DNA from: CAWKPF01 sp963851415
GTDB lineage: Bacteria; Acidobacteriota; Thermoanaerobaculia; Multivoradales; Multivoraceae
Length of the DNA: 64,000 nucleotides
Assembly: GCA_963851415.1 (NCBI GenBank)
Contig: CAWKPF010000003.1
Location: forward strand, 372,001 to 436,000
Reading direction: 5' to 3'
The notes beneath the pieces were generated by a model that made no database searches, was not told the DNA's origin, and saw only the letters and a list, made by a program, of their open reading frames with translations. The position numbers and the translations under genes are program-made. Positions 8,651 to 17,332 of this stretch are shown piece by piece (position 1 is the stretch's first letter; every line of letters starts with the position of its first letter).

Positions 8651-8695
8651 GTCGATTCCCGATCCACTGAAGAGCGCCGACTGGAGAGCACGGAC

Positions 8696-9169
8696 ATGGC
8701 CGGCAGATCCGACCGTCCCCACGACGAGGCGGATCGCCGGTTCCTGTCGGCCGCGCTCGCTGAAGCGCGAGCCGGTCTGGCCGAGGGCGGTCTGCCGATC
8801 GGCTCGGTGCTCGTCATCGACGGCGAGATCGTCGGCCGGGGGCACAACCGGCGAGTCCAGAAGGGCTCACCGGTGCTCCACGCCGAGATGGACTGTCTCG
8901 AGAAGGCGGGCCGACTCGGGGCGTCGGAATACGCGCGCTCCACCCTGTACTCGACGCTGTCCCCCTGCGATATGTGCAGTGGGGCTGTGCTGCTCTACAG
9001 GATCCCTCGCGTCGTGGTGGGGGAGAACCAGACCTTCCAGGGCCCGGAGGAGTATCTGCGCTCGCGCGGCGTCGAGCTCGTGCTGCTCGACGACGCGGAG
9101 TGCGTGGCGCTGATGGAAGAGCTGATCGCGACCCGCCCCGAGCTGTGGAACGAAGACATCGGCGTGTGA
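8696..9169 (+). CDS. cytosine deaminase of the yeast FCY1 type (nucleoside deaminase family)
   Basis: 157-residue CDA-fold zinc deaminase. Zinc ligands are His62 in the HAE motif (catalytic Glu64) and Cys91/Cys94 in SPCDMCSG. From memory, large parts align with Saccharomyces Fcy1: GGLPIG, GRGHNRRVQKGS, TLYSTLSPCDMCSGA, IPRVVVGEN, and a C-terminus ending WNEDIGV (WFEDIGE in yeast). This favours free cytosine (or a related base) over tRNA adenosine as substrate, and differs from the unrelated bacterial CodA. The main difference is HAEMDC where yeast has HGE. It is a single gene with an ATG just downstream of the RRM cluster. Confidence 0.85.
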   Translation: MAGRSDRPHDEADRRFLSAALAEARAGLAEGGLPIGSVLVIDGEIVGRGHNRRVQKGSPVLHAEMDCLEKAGRLGASEYARSTLYSTLSPCDMCSGAVLLYRIPRVVVGENQTFQGPEEYLRSRGVELVLLDDAECVALMEELIATRPELWNEDIGV

Positions 9170-9306
9170 GCGGTGCTGCGTAGTGGCAAGAGCGCCGACC
9201 GGTGCGGTGCGCCGTTGAGCGTCTCGGACTGCGACAACGATTCGTCGTTTTCGATCGACGGGACCCCTGCGGGGGGAAGGGCTCATGTCTTCAAGGAGGA
9301 TCTGTC

Positions 9307-10095
9307 GTGAGTGTCATTGGAACGGTCGAGAGCCTGTGGCGGTATCCCGTCAAGAGCATGAGCGGTGAAGAGATCGACGAAGCTTTTCTGGGTTTCTCCG
9401 GTGTGTATGGCGACCGGCTCTTCGCGTTTCGGAGCACGGCGGCCCCCGAGGGGTTTCCGTACCTGACGGCCCGTGTGCAGAAGGAGATGCTTCTCTTTCG
9501 CCCCGGTTTTCGGAAGCCGGAAGCGGCTGCGAAGCCGACCAACCTCGCGGCTGCCCAGGATCTGGCGCCCGGCGCGACTCCGATCTATGCCGATCCGGCA
9601 GACCTGGTCGTCGACGTCGAAACACCGGCGGGAGAAGTCTTCGCGATCGACGACCCGAAGCTGATCGAGCGTCTCCGGCGGGGAATCGGGGAAGAGCATC
9701 AGCTCACGCTCCTGAGGTCCCACAGGTCGATGACCGACTGTCGTCCGATCTCACTGTTTTCTCTTCAGACCGCTCGTCAGATCGGCAAGGAACTGGGAGC
9801 CGAGATCGATCCCCGGCGCTTCCGAGCCAACATCTTCGCTGACCTGGCCTCCGAGCACGGCTTTGCGGAGGATGGGTACGTCGGGTGCGAGCTGCGCATC
9901 GGATCGAGAGCGGTGATCTCGGTTCTCGAGCGGGATCCACGCTGCAAGATGATCACCCTCGATCCCGACACGACCGAGTCCGATCCCCAGGTGCTGAAAG
10001 TCGTTGCCCAGGGCCACGACAGCAAGGCCGGTGTCTACGGAGCGGTCCTCGTCGAGGGAACGATTCGCCGAGGGGATCGCATCGAGCTCATCTGA
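9307..10095 (+). CDS. MOSC domain protein
   Basis: 262 residues from the GTG at 9307, which has AAGGAGGA at 9293-9300. An upstream ATG-less extension to 9202 has no ribosome site. The N-terminal beta-barrel motif ESLWRYPVKSMSGE and YGDRLFAF is followed by a C-terminal MOSC domain with RRFRANIFAD and the conserved-cysteine strand ERDPRCKMITLDPDT, then KAGVYGAVLVEGTIRRGD. MOSC proteins handle sulfur/molybdenum cofactor chemistry (mARC- and YiiM-related). The partner here is unknown. Confidence 0.85.
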   Translation: MSVIGTVESLWRYPVKSMSGEEIDEAFLGFSGVYGDRLFAFRSTAAPEGFPYLTARVQKEMLLFRPGFRKPEAAAKPTNLAAAQDLAPGATPIYADPADLVVDVETPAGEVFAIDDPKLIERLRRGIGEEHQLTLLRSHRSMTDCRPISLFSLQTARQIGKELGAEIDPRRFRANIFADLASEHGFAEDGYVGCELRIGSRAVISVLERDPRCKMITLDPDTTESDPQVLKVVAQGHDSKAGVYGAVLVEGTIRRGDRIELI

Positions 10096-10122
10096 GGAAA
10101 GCCTACGCCGGGCCCGGGTTCA

Positions 10123-10253
10123 GGGGACAGTTTACTTATCTCGAGTTCCAGGGACACCATGAGCGCCCCCTGAGCCTCGTCCCTCTGGAGCCAGAGGCCT
10201 CTCGAGGCTTCAAGGTGTCCCCGTATTCGATAGATCGGTAAACTGTCCCCGGA
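10123..10253. repeat. nested inverted repeat, REP/RAYT-like element (copy 2)
   Basis: The left arm 10123-10145 is identical to the left half of the 5165-5210 palindrome, and the right arm 10237-10253 ends in the same GTAAACTGTCCCCGGA. Between them lies about 90 bp that has its own inverted pair, GGGACACC (10151-10158) against GGTGTCCC (10214-10221). This looks like one palindromic element inserted into another. It ends 27 bp before the aceK start and so falls in its promoter or leader. Confidence 0.75.
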
Positions 10254-10279
10254 TTGTTCTTCGCTGGTAGGGTTCACGG

Positions 10280-12004
10280 GTGGAAAGATCTGACTCCACC
10301 CGCTGCGCCGATATCATCCTCGACGGCTTCGAAGACCTTCAGGAGCGCTTCCGGGCGATCACGCGCCATGCGATGGAACGCTTCGAGAGGCGAGACTGGG
10401 AGGGGATTCGTCGCGACACGATGCGGCGCCTCGGCTTGCACTCGAGTGCCGTCGACGAGACGCTGCACAGCCTGCGCGGCGACCTCGGCGCGCGGGTCGA
10501 AGAGCGGGAGACCTGGGCCGATCTGAAGTTGGCCTATGGCGAGGTCGTGCTCGGTCGGGACGATTTCGAGCTCGCCCAGACCTTCTTCAACTCGCTGACT
10601 CGCCGGCTGTTCGCCCATTCGGGAATCGACCCCGAGATCGACTTCATGTCGCGCGATTTCCCGCTGCCCTACAAGGGTTGGGAACTGGCCAGCGCACGGA
10701 TGTATGCCACGCGCACGGTGACACCGGCCCTGATTCACAAAGTGCTGCGCGATGCCGCCTTTCGACTCCCCATCCGAGACGACCAGGCCTCCGCCGCCCG
10801 GGTCGCCGGCGCGATCAACGGTGCGATTCTCGAACGCTTCGGCACCGAGTCGATCGACGCGCTCGAGATGTTGGAGCCGGTCTTCTTTCGCAACAAGGCG
10901 GCCTATCTCATCGGCAGGGCCCGGCGCGGCGACGGCGTGGTTCCGGTGCTCCTCGCTCTGCTCAACGACGAGCAGGGCCTCGGCATCGACGCTGTCGTGA
11001 CCAGCGAAGAGGGCGCGAGCGTCATCTTCAGCTTCGCGCGGTGGTACTTCCTTGTCGATGTCGACGCGCCGCGCACCGTCATCGGATTCCTGCACTCGAT
11101 CCTGCCGCGTAAGAGGATCTCCGAGCTCTATCTCTCGCTCGGCTACAACAAGCACGGCAAGACCGAGTTCTACGCCAACCTCACCGCCAACATTCGCTCC
11201 ACCGACGAGCGCTTCCGCGTGGCACCCGGGAGGCCGGGGATGGTCATGTCGGTGTTCACCTTGCCCTCGTACGAGTTCGTGTTCAAGGTGATCAAAGACA
11301 CGTTCCCACCGCCGAAGAAGACGACTCGCCGCGAGGTGATGGAGCGCTACCGGCAGGTGCATCTGCACGATCGTGTGGGGCGCCTGGTCGACTTCCAGGA
11401 GTACGAGCACCTGGAGTTCCCGAAGCGGCGTTTCGAGCCGGAGATGCTCGACGAGCTGCTGCGCGACGCGGGGAAGACGGTGCGGGTCGTGGGCGACAAG
11501 GTAGTGGTGGGCCATGTCTACATCGGCCGCCGTGTCTCGCCACTCGACCTCTACCTGCGCTCGATGCCGGCCGAGCCATGCGCGGCGGCAGTCGTGGACT
11601 GGGGGATGGCGATCAAGGAGTTGGCTGCCGCCAACATTTTCCCTGGCGACATGTTGCTCAAGAACTTCGGCGTGACCCGACACGGTCGCGTGGTGTTCTA
11701 CGACTACGACGAGCTCTGTCCGCTGGAGGACTGCAACTTCCGCTCCATGCCCCAAGCGCGCTATCAGGAGGACGAGCTGGCCGCCGAGCCGTGGTTCTCG
11801 ATCGCCGAGGGCGATGTGTTTCCCGAGGAGCTGGAGCGTTTCCTGGGGCTCGACGAGTCGCTGCGCTCGGTGTTTCTGCAGCACCATGCCGACCTGCTCG
11901 AGGTCGGCTACTGGCGGGGCCTGCAGCAGCGGATCCGTGACCGGGAGGTCATCGACTTCTTTCCCTACACCGAAGCAGAGCGGCTGGCGCCCGATCGCGG
12001 CTGA
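10280..12004 (+). CDS. aceK: isocitrate dehydrogenase kinase/phosphatase AceK
   Basis: 574 residues, close to the ~578 of the E. coli enzyme. AceK phosphorylates isocitrate dehydrogenase to shut it down during growth on acetate or fatty acids, steering carbon to the glyoxylate shunt, and reverses this with the same active site. Family-specific stretches include RDFPLPYKGWELASARMYAT, a C-terminal atypical kinase core with VVVGHVYIGRRVSPLDLYL, and the active-site segment DWGMAIKEL followed by NIFPGDMLLKNFGVTRHGR and VVFYDYDEL. The start is GTG at 10280 with only a weak ribosome site. No isocitrate lyase or malate synthase gene is adjacent, unlike in enterobacteria. Confidence 0.95.
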   Translation: MERSDSTRCADIILDGFEDLQERFRAITRHAMERFERRDWEGIRRDTMRRLGLHSSAVDETLHSLRGDLGARVEERETWADLKLAYGEVVLGRDDFELAQTFFNSLTRRLFAHSGIDPEIDFMSRDFPLPYKGWELASARMYATRTVTPALIHKVLRDAAFRLPIRDDQASAARVAGAINGAILERFGTESIDALEMLEPVFFRNKAAYLIGRARRGDGVVPVLLALLNDEQGLGIDAVVTSEEGASVIFSFARWYFLVDVDAPRTVIGFLHSILPRKRISELYLSLGYNKHGKTEFYANLTANIRSTDERFRVAPGRPGMVMSVFTLPSYEFVFKVIKDTFPPPKKTTRREVMERYRQVHLHDRVGRLVDFQEYEHLEFPKRRFEPEMLDELLRDAGKTVRVVGDKVVVGHVYIGRRVSPLDLYLRSMPAEPCAAAVVDWGMAIKELAAANIFPGDMLLKNFGVTRHGRVVFYDYDELCPLEDCNFRSMPQARYQEDELAAEPWFSIAEGDVFPEELERFLGLDESLRSVFLQHHADLLEVGYWRGLQQRIRDREVIDFFPYTEAERLAPDRG

Positions 12005-12087
12005 CTCGTGTTGTCCCTCCCCCCCGATCGGGTATTGAAGAGCGCGACGGATGGGAATAGCCTGACGATACGAAAGGGGGTTCTGTC

Positions 12088-12348
12088 ATGGCACAGACGG
12101 TACACAAGCCCACGGTCCCCTTGAAGAAGGGCCGGGTCTGGTACGACCTCGACCCCTATGCGTGGTACGACCTCGATCCGTTCGAACGGCAGCTGTGGGT
12201 GGTCGAAGGGCCCGCTGGCTACCAGGCGGAAGAGCTCGATCCACAGGAACTGCCGGCGGGATTCCGGTGGGTCGACACCGAAGAGTGGGACGCGCGCGGC
12301 AGCGACGTCCAGATCGTGACCGCCCGGACCGATCGGGACTCCGAGTAG
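12088..12348 (+). CDS. small acidic protein of unknown function with internal 8-residue duplication
   Basis: 86 residues, Trp/Asp-rich, no signal peptide or membrane segment. WYDLDPYA is directly followed by WYDLDPFE, encoded by a 24-bp tandem duplication (12139-12162 and 12163-12186). A purine-rich AAAGGGGG lies before the ATG. It is not recognised as any family. It converges with the GrdB-like selenoprotein gene. Confidence 0.6.
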   Translation: MAQTVHKPTVPLKKGRVWYDLDPYAWYDLDPFERQLWVVEGPAGYQAEELDPQELPAGFRWVDTEEWDARGSDVQIVTARTDRDSE

Positions 12349-12367
12349 ACGGAGATCGGGGGGGTCC

Positions 12368-13249
12368 TCAGTCCGGGGGCGGATCGCGCTCGAGCAGCCG
12401 GGGAATGAGCCAGGGCTTCTTCTTGAGGAGCTGGGCGATCGGGGGCGGCTCGGGTGGCTCGGAGCCGCGTCGGTTCGCCGGTTCGTGCCACTCGAAGGGC
12501 AGATGCACGGTTCCCGGCCCCTGTGCGGCGACCACGACATCGAGAGTGGCGCGCAGCACTTCGGCTTGGCCGGCGACATCTCCCGGCGGGCCGAAGGTCT
12601 GGCCGAGCGGATACTCGATCGCGGCGACTCTCGGGGCACCGACCGAAGCCGTGAAGTCGTGAATCGGTGAGAGGCTGACCGTGGAGATCCCTGCCTCTTC
12701 GATCTGTCGTTGGGCCAGTCCCACGGACCAGCAGCACACCGGTCAGTAGGGGGCCAGCAGAACGACGTCGACCTCCTCGGCTTTCATCGTCTCGATCATC
12801 GCCGGCACGCTCTCCTCGAGAAAGACGTCCGGGATCACCTGATAGCCCATATAGGAGTAGTGCGAGGGGGCCGAGCGCCCCACTTCGCCGGAAGCCTCGA
12901 GCTCGGCGAGCCGGCGCAGGGGAAAGGCGCAATCCAGGTCCTGCTGCATCGGGCGATTGTCGACGTGCAGGTGGTCGTAGCGCAGATCGGCCTCGGTGGC
13001 GTCTCTGGGGATGACCCGATAGGTCGGATCGCCCCACCAGGGATCGCGCCGCTCTCCTTCCTGATCGAAAGGGCGATCGGACACGAGCGCGATCGCAGCC
13101 GTGGTCACCATCGCGACGGTCGACTCGGAGAGGGGCGCCTCCAGCGGCGTCCAGGGAATCTCGCGCTTCGGCTCGCGCTTGATCCAGGCCTTGACCAGGG
13201 TGCGGGTTCCGAGGGGGATGAAGCGGTAGGCGTCGACGGTCTTGACCAT
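12368..13249 (-). CDS. GrdB-family (PF07355-like) selenoprotein with in-frame TGA = Sec and a U-x-x-C motif
   Basis: Two open stretches in the same frame (13249-12746 and 12742-12368) are separated only by a TGA at 12745-12743. Read through, they give a 293-residue protein resembling the glycine/sarcosine/betaine reductase selenoprotein B family; Sec would be residue 169 in DVVLLAPY-U-PVCCWSVGLA. From memory, uncharacterised relatives have Cys at this position in a VPxCPVC-type motif, so the TGA makes a Sec-Pro-Val-Cys redox pair. A hairpin fit for a bacterial SECIS starts 11 nt after the TGA (12731-12715). There is no frameshift and coding character continues on both sides. Start: ATG at 13249; a GTG at 13273 is also possible. 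The true substrate is unknown. Confidence 0.8.
12715..12731 (-). promoter_or_regulatory. candidate bacterial SECIS hairpin
   Basis: On the minus strand, CTGGTCC (12731-12725) pairs with GGACTGG (12721-12715), including G-T wobbles, around loop GTG (12724-12722). The 17-nt hairpin begins 11 nt after the TGA, the spacing known from E. coli fdhF, and the loop begins with G. Confidence 0.65.
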
Positions 13250-13339
13250 GCCCGTCACGCTAACTGCGGACACCCGCAGAGAGAATGCGAGCTTACCGAG
13301 AGGCGCTTTCCCGGGGCTGGCGGCCCGCTCGTCTCCTCT

Positions 13340-15982
13340 TCAGTCGGTGCCCAGGGTCTGCGCCCAGTCGAGCACGATCTTCATCTCTGGTCGTTGGTCC
13401 GAGTCCTGGGTGCCCTCGACGACCAGGAATCCATCCTCCGGGAGGAGCTCGTAGGGGCGCTTGCGTGCCCAGCTTGCCGCGTCGGAGGAGTAGACCAGCT
13501 CCGGTGCATCCAGCGGCTCGCCGGTCGTGGGATCGAATCCCACCCGGGCGATGCCGTCGTCCTGCTGGTAGAAGAGCTCGCGACCGGTCGGGCTCCAGAG
13601 GGGGGAGCGCCCCCCGCGGTTCGAGATCTGGATGTGTCGGCCTTCCTCGTCGAAGGAACGCACGTAGATCTCGAAGCGGCCGCTTTCGTCCGATGCGTAG
13701 GCGAGCCAGGTGTCGTCGGGCGACAGCGCTGCGTCTTCCTCGTTGAACCGACTCGACAGCAGGGCTCGGCCCTCGGCAGAGGAGGTGTCGAGCACCCACA
13801 GGTCCTTGTCGTCGCTCTTTTCGAGGGTCGAATAGATCAGCCATCGCCCCTCACTCGACCAGGACTCGGGCTCGCTCGAACCGACCACCAGCTGCTCCGG
13901 TTCGTCGCCGATACGGTCGAGATCGGACATCAGAATGCCGATTTGCCGGCCATCGTCGGACGAGAAGGAGATGCGTTGACCGCTCGGGTGCCAGAGAGGA
14001 TTGTGCGCATCGACGTCAAAGGTCACGCGAGACGTGGTACCACGCTCGAGATCGTGCAGCCAGAGCACACAGTCGGGGTTCGCGGCCTCGCGGATGAGCA
14101 GGGCGCGACCGTCCGGTGACAGACGAGGCTGGGTCCAATCGCGTCGGGGCAGCCCCAGAGGCTCGATCTCACCGTCTCGATCGACTCGGAAGACCTGTCG
14201 CCGGTCCCGGTCCGTGAACGCGCCGACCGCGGGGGCATGGACCAGCGTGCCGCTGGCGGCGAGGGTGAAGGCGCCCTCGGTGGAGGATCCGGCCGGAAGG
14301 TCGCGCAGGACCACCATCTCGTCACCGGTGATGGCGGGAGGATCGAGCGCCATCGGCGCGGCCACGACCTCGTGGGACGAGTGTCGGAAGAAGACGAGGT
14401 GACCGTGAGCGTAGCGTGGCGTCGTGGCGGCATGGATGACCTTTCGGCGCTCACCGGTGTTCAGCTCCACGGCTTCGATCCGATCCTCACCGGCGCTCGA
14501 CACCACAAACAGGAGCCACCGACCTCCCGGCAGGTGGAAGGGCTGGTGGTGGGCGTGATGCGGCTCCGGTGTGGTCAGGACAACCGGATCGCCGCCGTCC
14601 TGGCTCACTCTCAGGAGCCCCTCGAACTGGACCCCGTCCATCAGCCCTTCAGAGAAGACCAGGTCACCGTCCTCTCCCCAGCTGCCGGTGGCGACGCCTC
14701 CGCTGGTGGCCACGAGTGAGGTCGCCGACCCGCCAGCGCTGGGGACTTTCATCAGCTGGGGAGGTCGGTTTCGGAAGTAGCCGACCCAGTCGCCGTCCGG
14801 AGAGAAGAACGGCATGCGGGCCCCCTCCGAGTCGTTGAAGGTCACGGTCTCGCCGGTGTCGAGCGAGTGAACGTGGAGACGTCCGAGAAACGTGGGGTCA
14901 TAGTCCGAGAAGGCGAGAAGTCGACCGTCGCTCGAGATTCCGACGCTCGACTGCGGGTGGAAACCGCCGCCGGTCAGGGAGAGGTGGGTGGCGTTTCGAG
15001 GGGACGAGCCCTGGGTGACAGAAAGGACTGCGACGATCGCGATGAGGCCGAACGCGGCCGCGAGGGCCCAGGGTAGAACGCGCCGCCAGCGTGGTGCTCG
15101 CTCGGCCGTCACCGCTTCGGTTTCCGCTCTGCCGTCGCACTCTTCGAGCTCGAGGCGAGCGTCCCCCATGTGTTGAAGCCGCTGAGCCAGATCGCGCTCC
15201 AGGCAGCGGCGCAGCAGGCGGCGCAGCGCTGGCGGAGTGCTCTCGGGGAGACGGCTCAACTCGATCTCGTCACGCAGAACAGCGGCCAGGATGTCGGAAC
15301 TCGTGGCGCCAGAGAACAGTCGGCGCCCGGTCAACATCTCCCAGAGCACGACACCGAACGCCCAGATGTCACTGCGTCGATCGGCGGTCTTGCCGCGCGC
15401 CTGTTCGGGGCTCATGTAGGCGGCGGTGCCGAGCACGACACCGGCGCTCGTGGCGTGATCCGAAAGGGTGGGGGATTCGCTGAGCTCTTCAGGAGAGACG
15501 GGTCCGGAGCTCATCGCCTTGGCCAGCCCGAAGTCGAGCACCTTCACCTGGTCTTCGTCGGAGATCTGGATGTTGGCCGGTTTGAGGTCACGGTGCACGA
15601 TGCCGTGCTCGTGAGCGGTCTCGAGGGCCTCGGCGATCTGGAGGCCGAGTGAGACGACTCGATCGATAGCCGGAGGTCCTTCCTTTGCCAATCGCTCGGC
15701 GAGCGAGACGCCGGGGGCCAGCTCCAAGACCAGGAAGTGGGTGTCGTCGTGCTCTCCGACCTCGTAGATCGAAGCGATCCGGGGGTGGTTGAGTGAGGCC
15801 AACACCCGTGCCTCTCGATGGAAGCGCGCCAGTCGATCCTGGTCAGCGGTGAGCCGGTCGGGCAGGACCTTGATCGCCACGTCGCGGCCGAGGCGGGTGT
15901 CCTCGGCGCGATAGACCGCGCCCATGCCACCCTCGCCGAGCTTGGAGGTGATGACGAAATGACCTAGTTCGGTGCCGATCAA
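13340..15982 (-). CDS. Hanks-type Ser/Thr protein kinase with C-terminal PD40/TolB-like propeller
   Basis: About 880 residues. The kinase domain has GEGGMGAVY (P-loop), VAIK, HRDLKPANI, DFGLAKA and SPEQARGKTADRRSDIWAFGV. A single membrane span (LPWALAAAFGLIAIVAVLSV) separates the cytoplasmic kinase from an extracytoplasmic beta-propeller with repeated FSPDGDW, LSPDGRA, WHPSGQRISFSSDD and LSPDDTWLAYASDE blocks. This is the common Acidobacteria receptor-kinase layout, with the propeller probably sensing or scaffolding. The start is taken as TTG at 15982, giving MIGTELGHFVITSKLGEGG, which matches the usual family N-terminus; a longer frame to 16063 exists but carries no family features. Confidence 0.9.
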   Translation of the reverse strand: MIGTELGHFVITSKLGEGGMGAVYRAEDTRLGRDVAIKVLPDRLTADQDRLARFHREARVLASLNHPRIASIYEVGEHDDTHFLVLELAPGVSLAERLAKEGPPAIDRVVSLGLQIAEALETAHEHGIVHRDLKPANIQISDEDQVKVLDFGLAKAMSSGPVSPEELSESPTLSDHATSAGVVLGTAAYMSPEQARGKTADRRSDIWAFGVVLWEMLTGRRLFSGATSSDILAAVLRDEIELSRLPESTPPALRRLLRRCLERDLAQRLQHMGDARLELEECDGRAETEAVTAERAPRWRRVLPWALAAAFGLIAIVAVLSVTQGSSPRNATHLSLTGGGFHPQSSVGISSDGRLLAFSDYDPTFLGRLHVHSLDTGETVTFNDSEGARMPFFSPDGDWVGYFRNRPPQLMKVPSAGGSATSLVATSGGVATGSWGEDGDLVFSEGLMDGVQFEGLLRVSQDGGDPVVLTTPEPHHAHHQPFHLPGGRWLLFVVSSAGEDRIEAVELNTGERRKVIHAATTPRYAHGHLVFFRHSSHEVVAAPMALDPPAITGDEMVVLRDLPAGSSTEGAFTLAASGTLVHAPAVGAFTDRDRRQVFRVDRDGEIEPLGLPRRDWTQPRLSPDGRALLIREAANPDCVLWLHDLERGTTSRVTFDVDAHNPLWHPSGQRISFSSDDGRQIGILMSDLDRIGDEPEQLVVGSSEPESWSSEGRWLIYSTLEKSDDKDLWVLDTSSAEGRALLSSRFNEEDAALSPDDTWLAYASDESGRFEIYVRSFDEEGRHIQISNRGGRSPLWSPTGRELFYQQDDGIARVGFDPTTGEPLDAPELVYSSDAASWARKRPYELLPEDGFLVVEGTQDSDQRPEMKIVLDWAQTLGTD

Positions 15983-16072
15983 GGGGAGGCTCCCGAGGGG
16001 GCGACCGGGCCCCGAGTCGTGGGCCCTGTGGTACCAGAACAGTCTAGCCCCGGACCAGTCCACCCAGAACCG

Positions 16073-17244
16073 CTACGTCAACCAGGTCGTGACCAGCAGC
16101 CCGAGGTAGGTCCCCAGCGCCGTACCGAGAGAGCCCACCAGGATTCCGGGAACCACCAGGTCGGGTCGCCCCAGGCTTCGTGCCAGTGCGAGGGCCGTGG
16201 TGCCGCCGCCGATGTTGGCCTGACTCGCGACTGCCGCCGTGTCCGGATCGAGTCGGAGCAGCTTCGCGGCACCGAAGACGATGACGCCATGGACCAACAG
16301 CAACACGGTCACCATGCCGAGGATGCTGAGCCCGAGAGTGCCGCTGGCGCGCAGACTCGCGAAATCGCACAACGCTCCGATCACGGCCAGGAAGAGGTAG
16401 ACGCCCAGCATCCCCAGCACCTTGGCCCCACGCAGACGCCCCACGGCGGGGATCTGGGCGATGCAGAGCGCGAGGGTCGTGAGGATCAGGATGGCCGGCA
16501 CCTTCACGCCCAGTCGCTGGTCGAGGAAAGTGGCCGCGCCGTCGGAGAGCCAGACCGCGAACGCGCCCATGGCAAAGAGCAGGGCCAGGTCCAGCGGGTT
16601 CACGGTCTCGGTGTCGTCATGCTCGGCGAGGGTCTCTTCTTCCGCCGCTACGATCGCCTCGGTCGCGGAGCCCGGGCGCTTGTTTGCGGCGGTGGTGCGA
16701 GTGAGCAGTCGCGGCACGAGCAGCGTGACGGCCATCCAGACGGTGGTCATGGCGGCGTCGACCGCGTTGGCGGCTGCGAGCACGAGCCCGTCCTTCATCT
16801 CGTAGTGCGAGGCGATGGCGATGAAGTTCGTGCTGCCCCCGTGTAGGTGCCGGTGAACATCCCTCCCAGAACGGCAGCCGCCTCACCGATTCGGTGCGGG
16901 CCGTCCACCACCGCCATTCCGGCGAGAGCTCCTGCCACCGTGCCGGCAGATCCGATCAGGAAGAGCGCGATCATGGGCCAGCCGGCCCGCAGCACTTCAC
17001 GCAGGTGGACCTGCAGGAGCAGCCAGAAGATGGCGATCCACGCGCCTTCGCGAAAGAGCACGTTGTACACCGGCTGGGCTCCCGAGCTGGTCGGGATGAC
17101 GCCCAGGTTGGCGACGATCGCCGTCACCACGATGACCACCAGAGCGGTGCCGGCGTGGCGCAACCAGGTGTGCCTCACCAGCAGCTCGGACCCAACGATG
17201 CAGCTGGCCAGGACGGCGAGAATGAAGAGCGAATTGTCCGTCAT
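16073..17244 (-). pseudogene. DUF819 family membrane protein, split by a 1-base frameshift
   Basis: The two frames (17244-16795 and 16798-16073) join into one ~390-residue DUF819-family protein with about ten hydrophobic segments. The break is in a run of five C at 16836-16840 (plus strand). Adding one base restores GTYTGGSTNFIAIASHYEMKD, the conserved family segment. Upstream half: membrane spans plus GGMFTGTYTG; downstream half: NAVDAAMTTVWMA through NIGGGTTALALA. Either a real recent frameshift or a homopolymer error; I favour error because both halves are otherwise intact. Function in the family is an uncharacterised transporter-like role. Confidence 0.8.
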
Positions 17245-17332
17245 CGGTGGACCGAAGCCTACCCTGGAAGCCAGAAGTGAGAGACTAGACCCTCCACGTC
17301 CTCAGGCGCTTGAGTCAGAAGGAGAGCCACTC

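Noticed and set aside
12743..12745. TGA taken as the end of a 176-residue gene with a second small gene after it
   Set aside because: Same frame, continuous family similarity and a SECIS-like hairpin favour one selenoprotein over two genes or a pseudogene.
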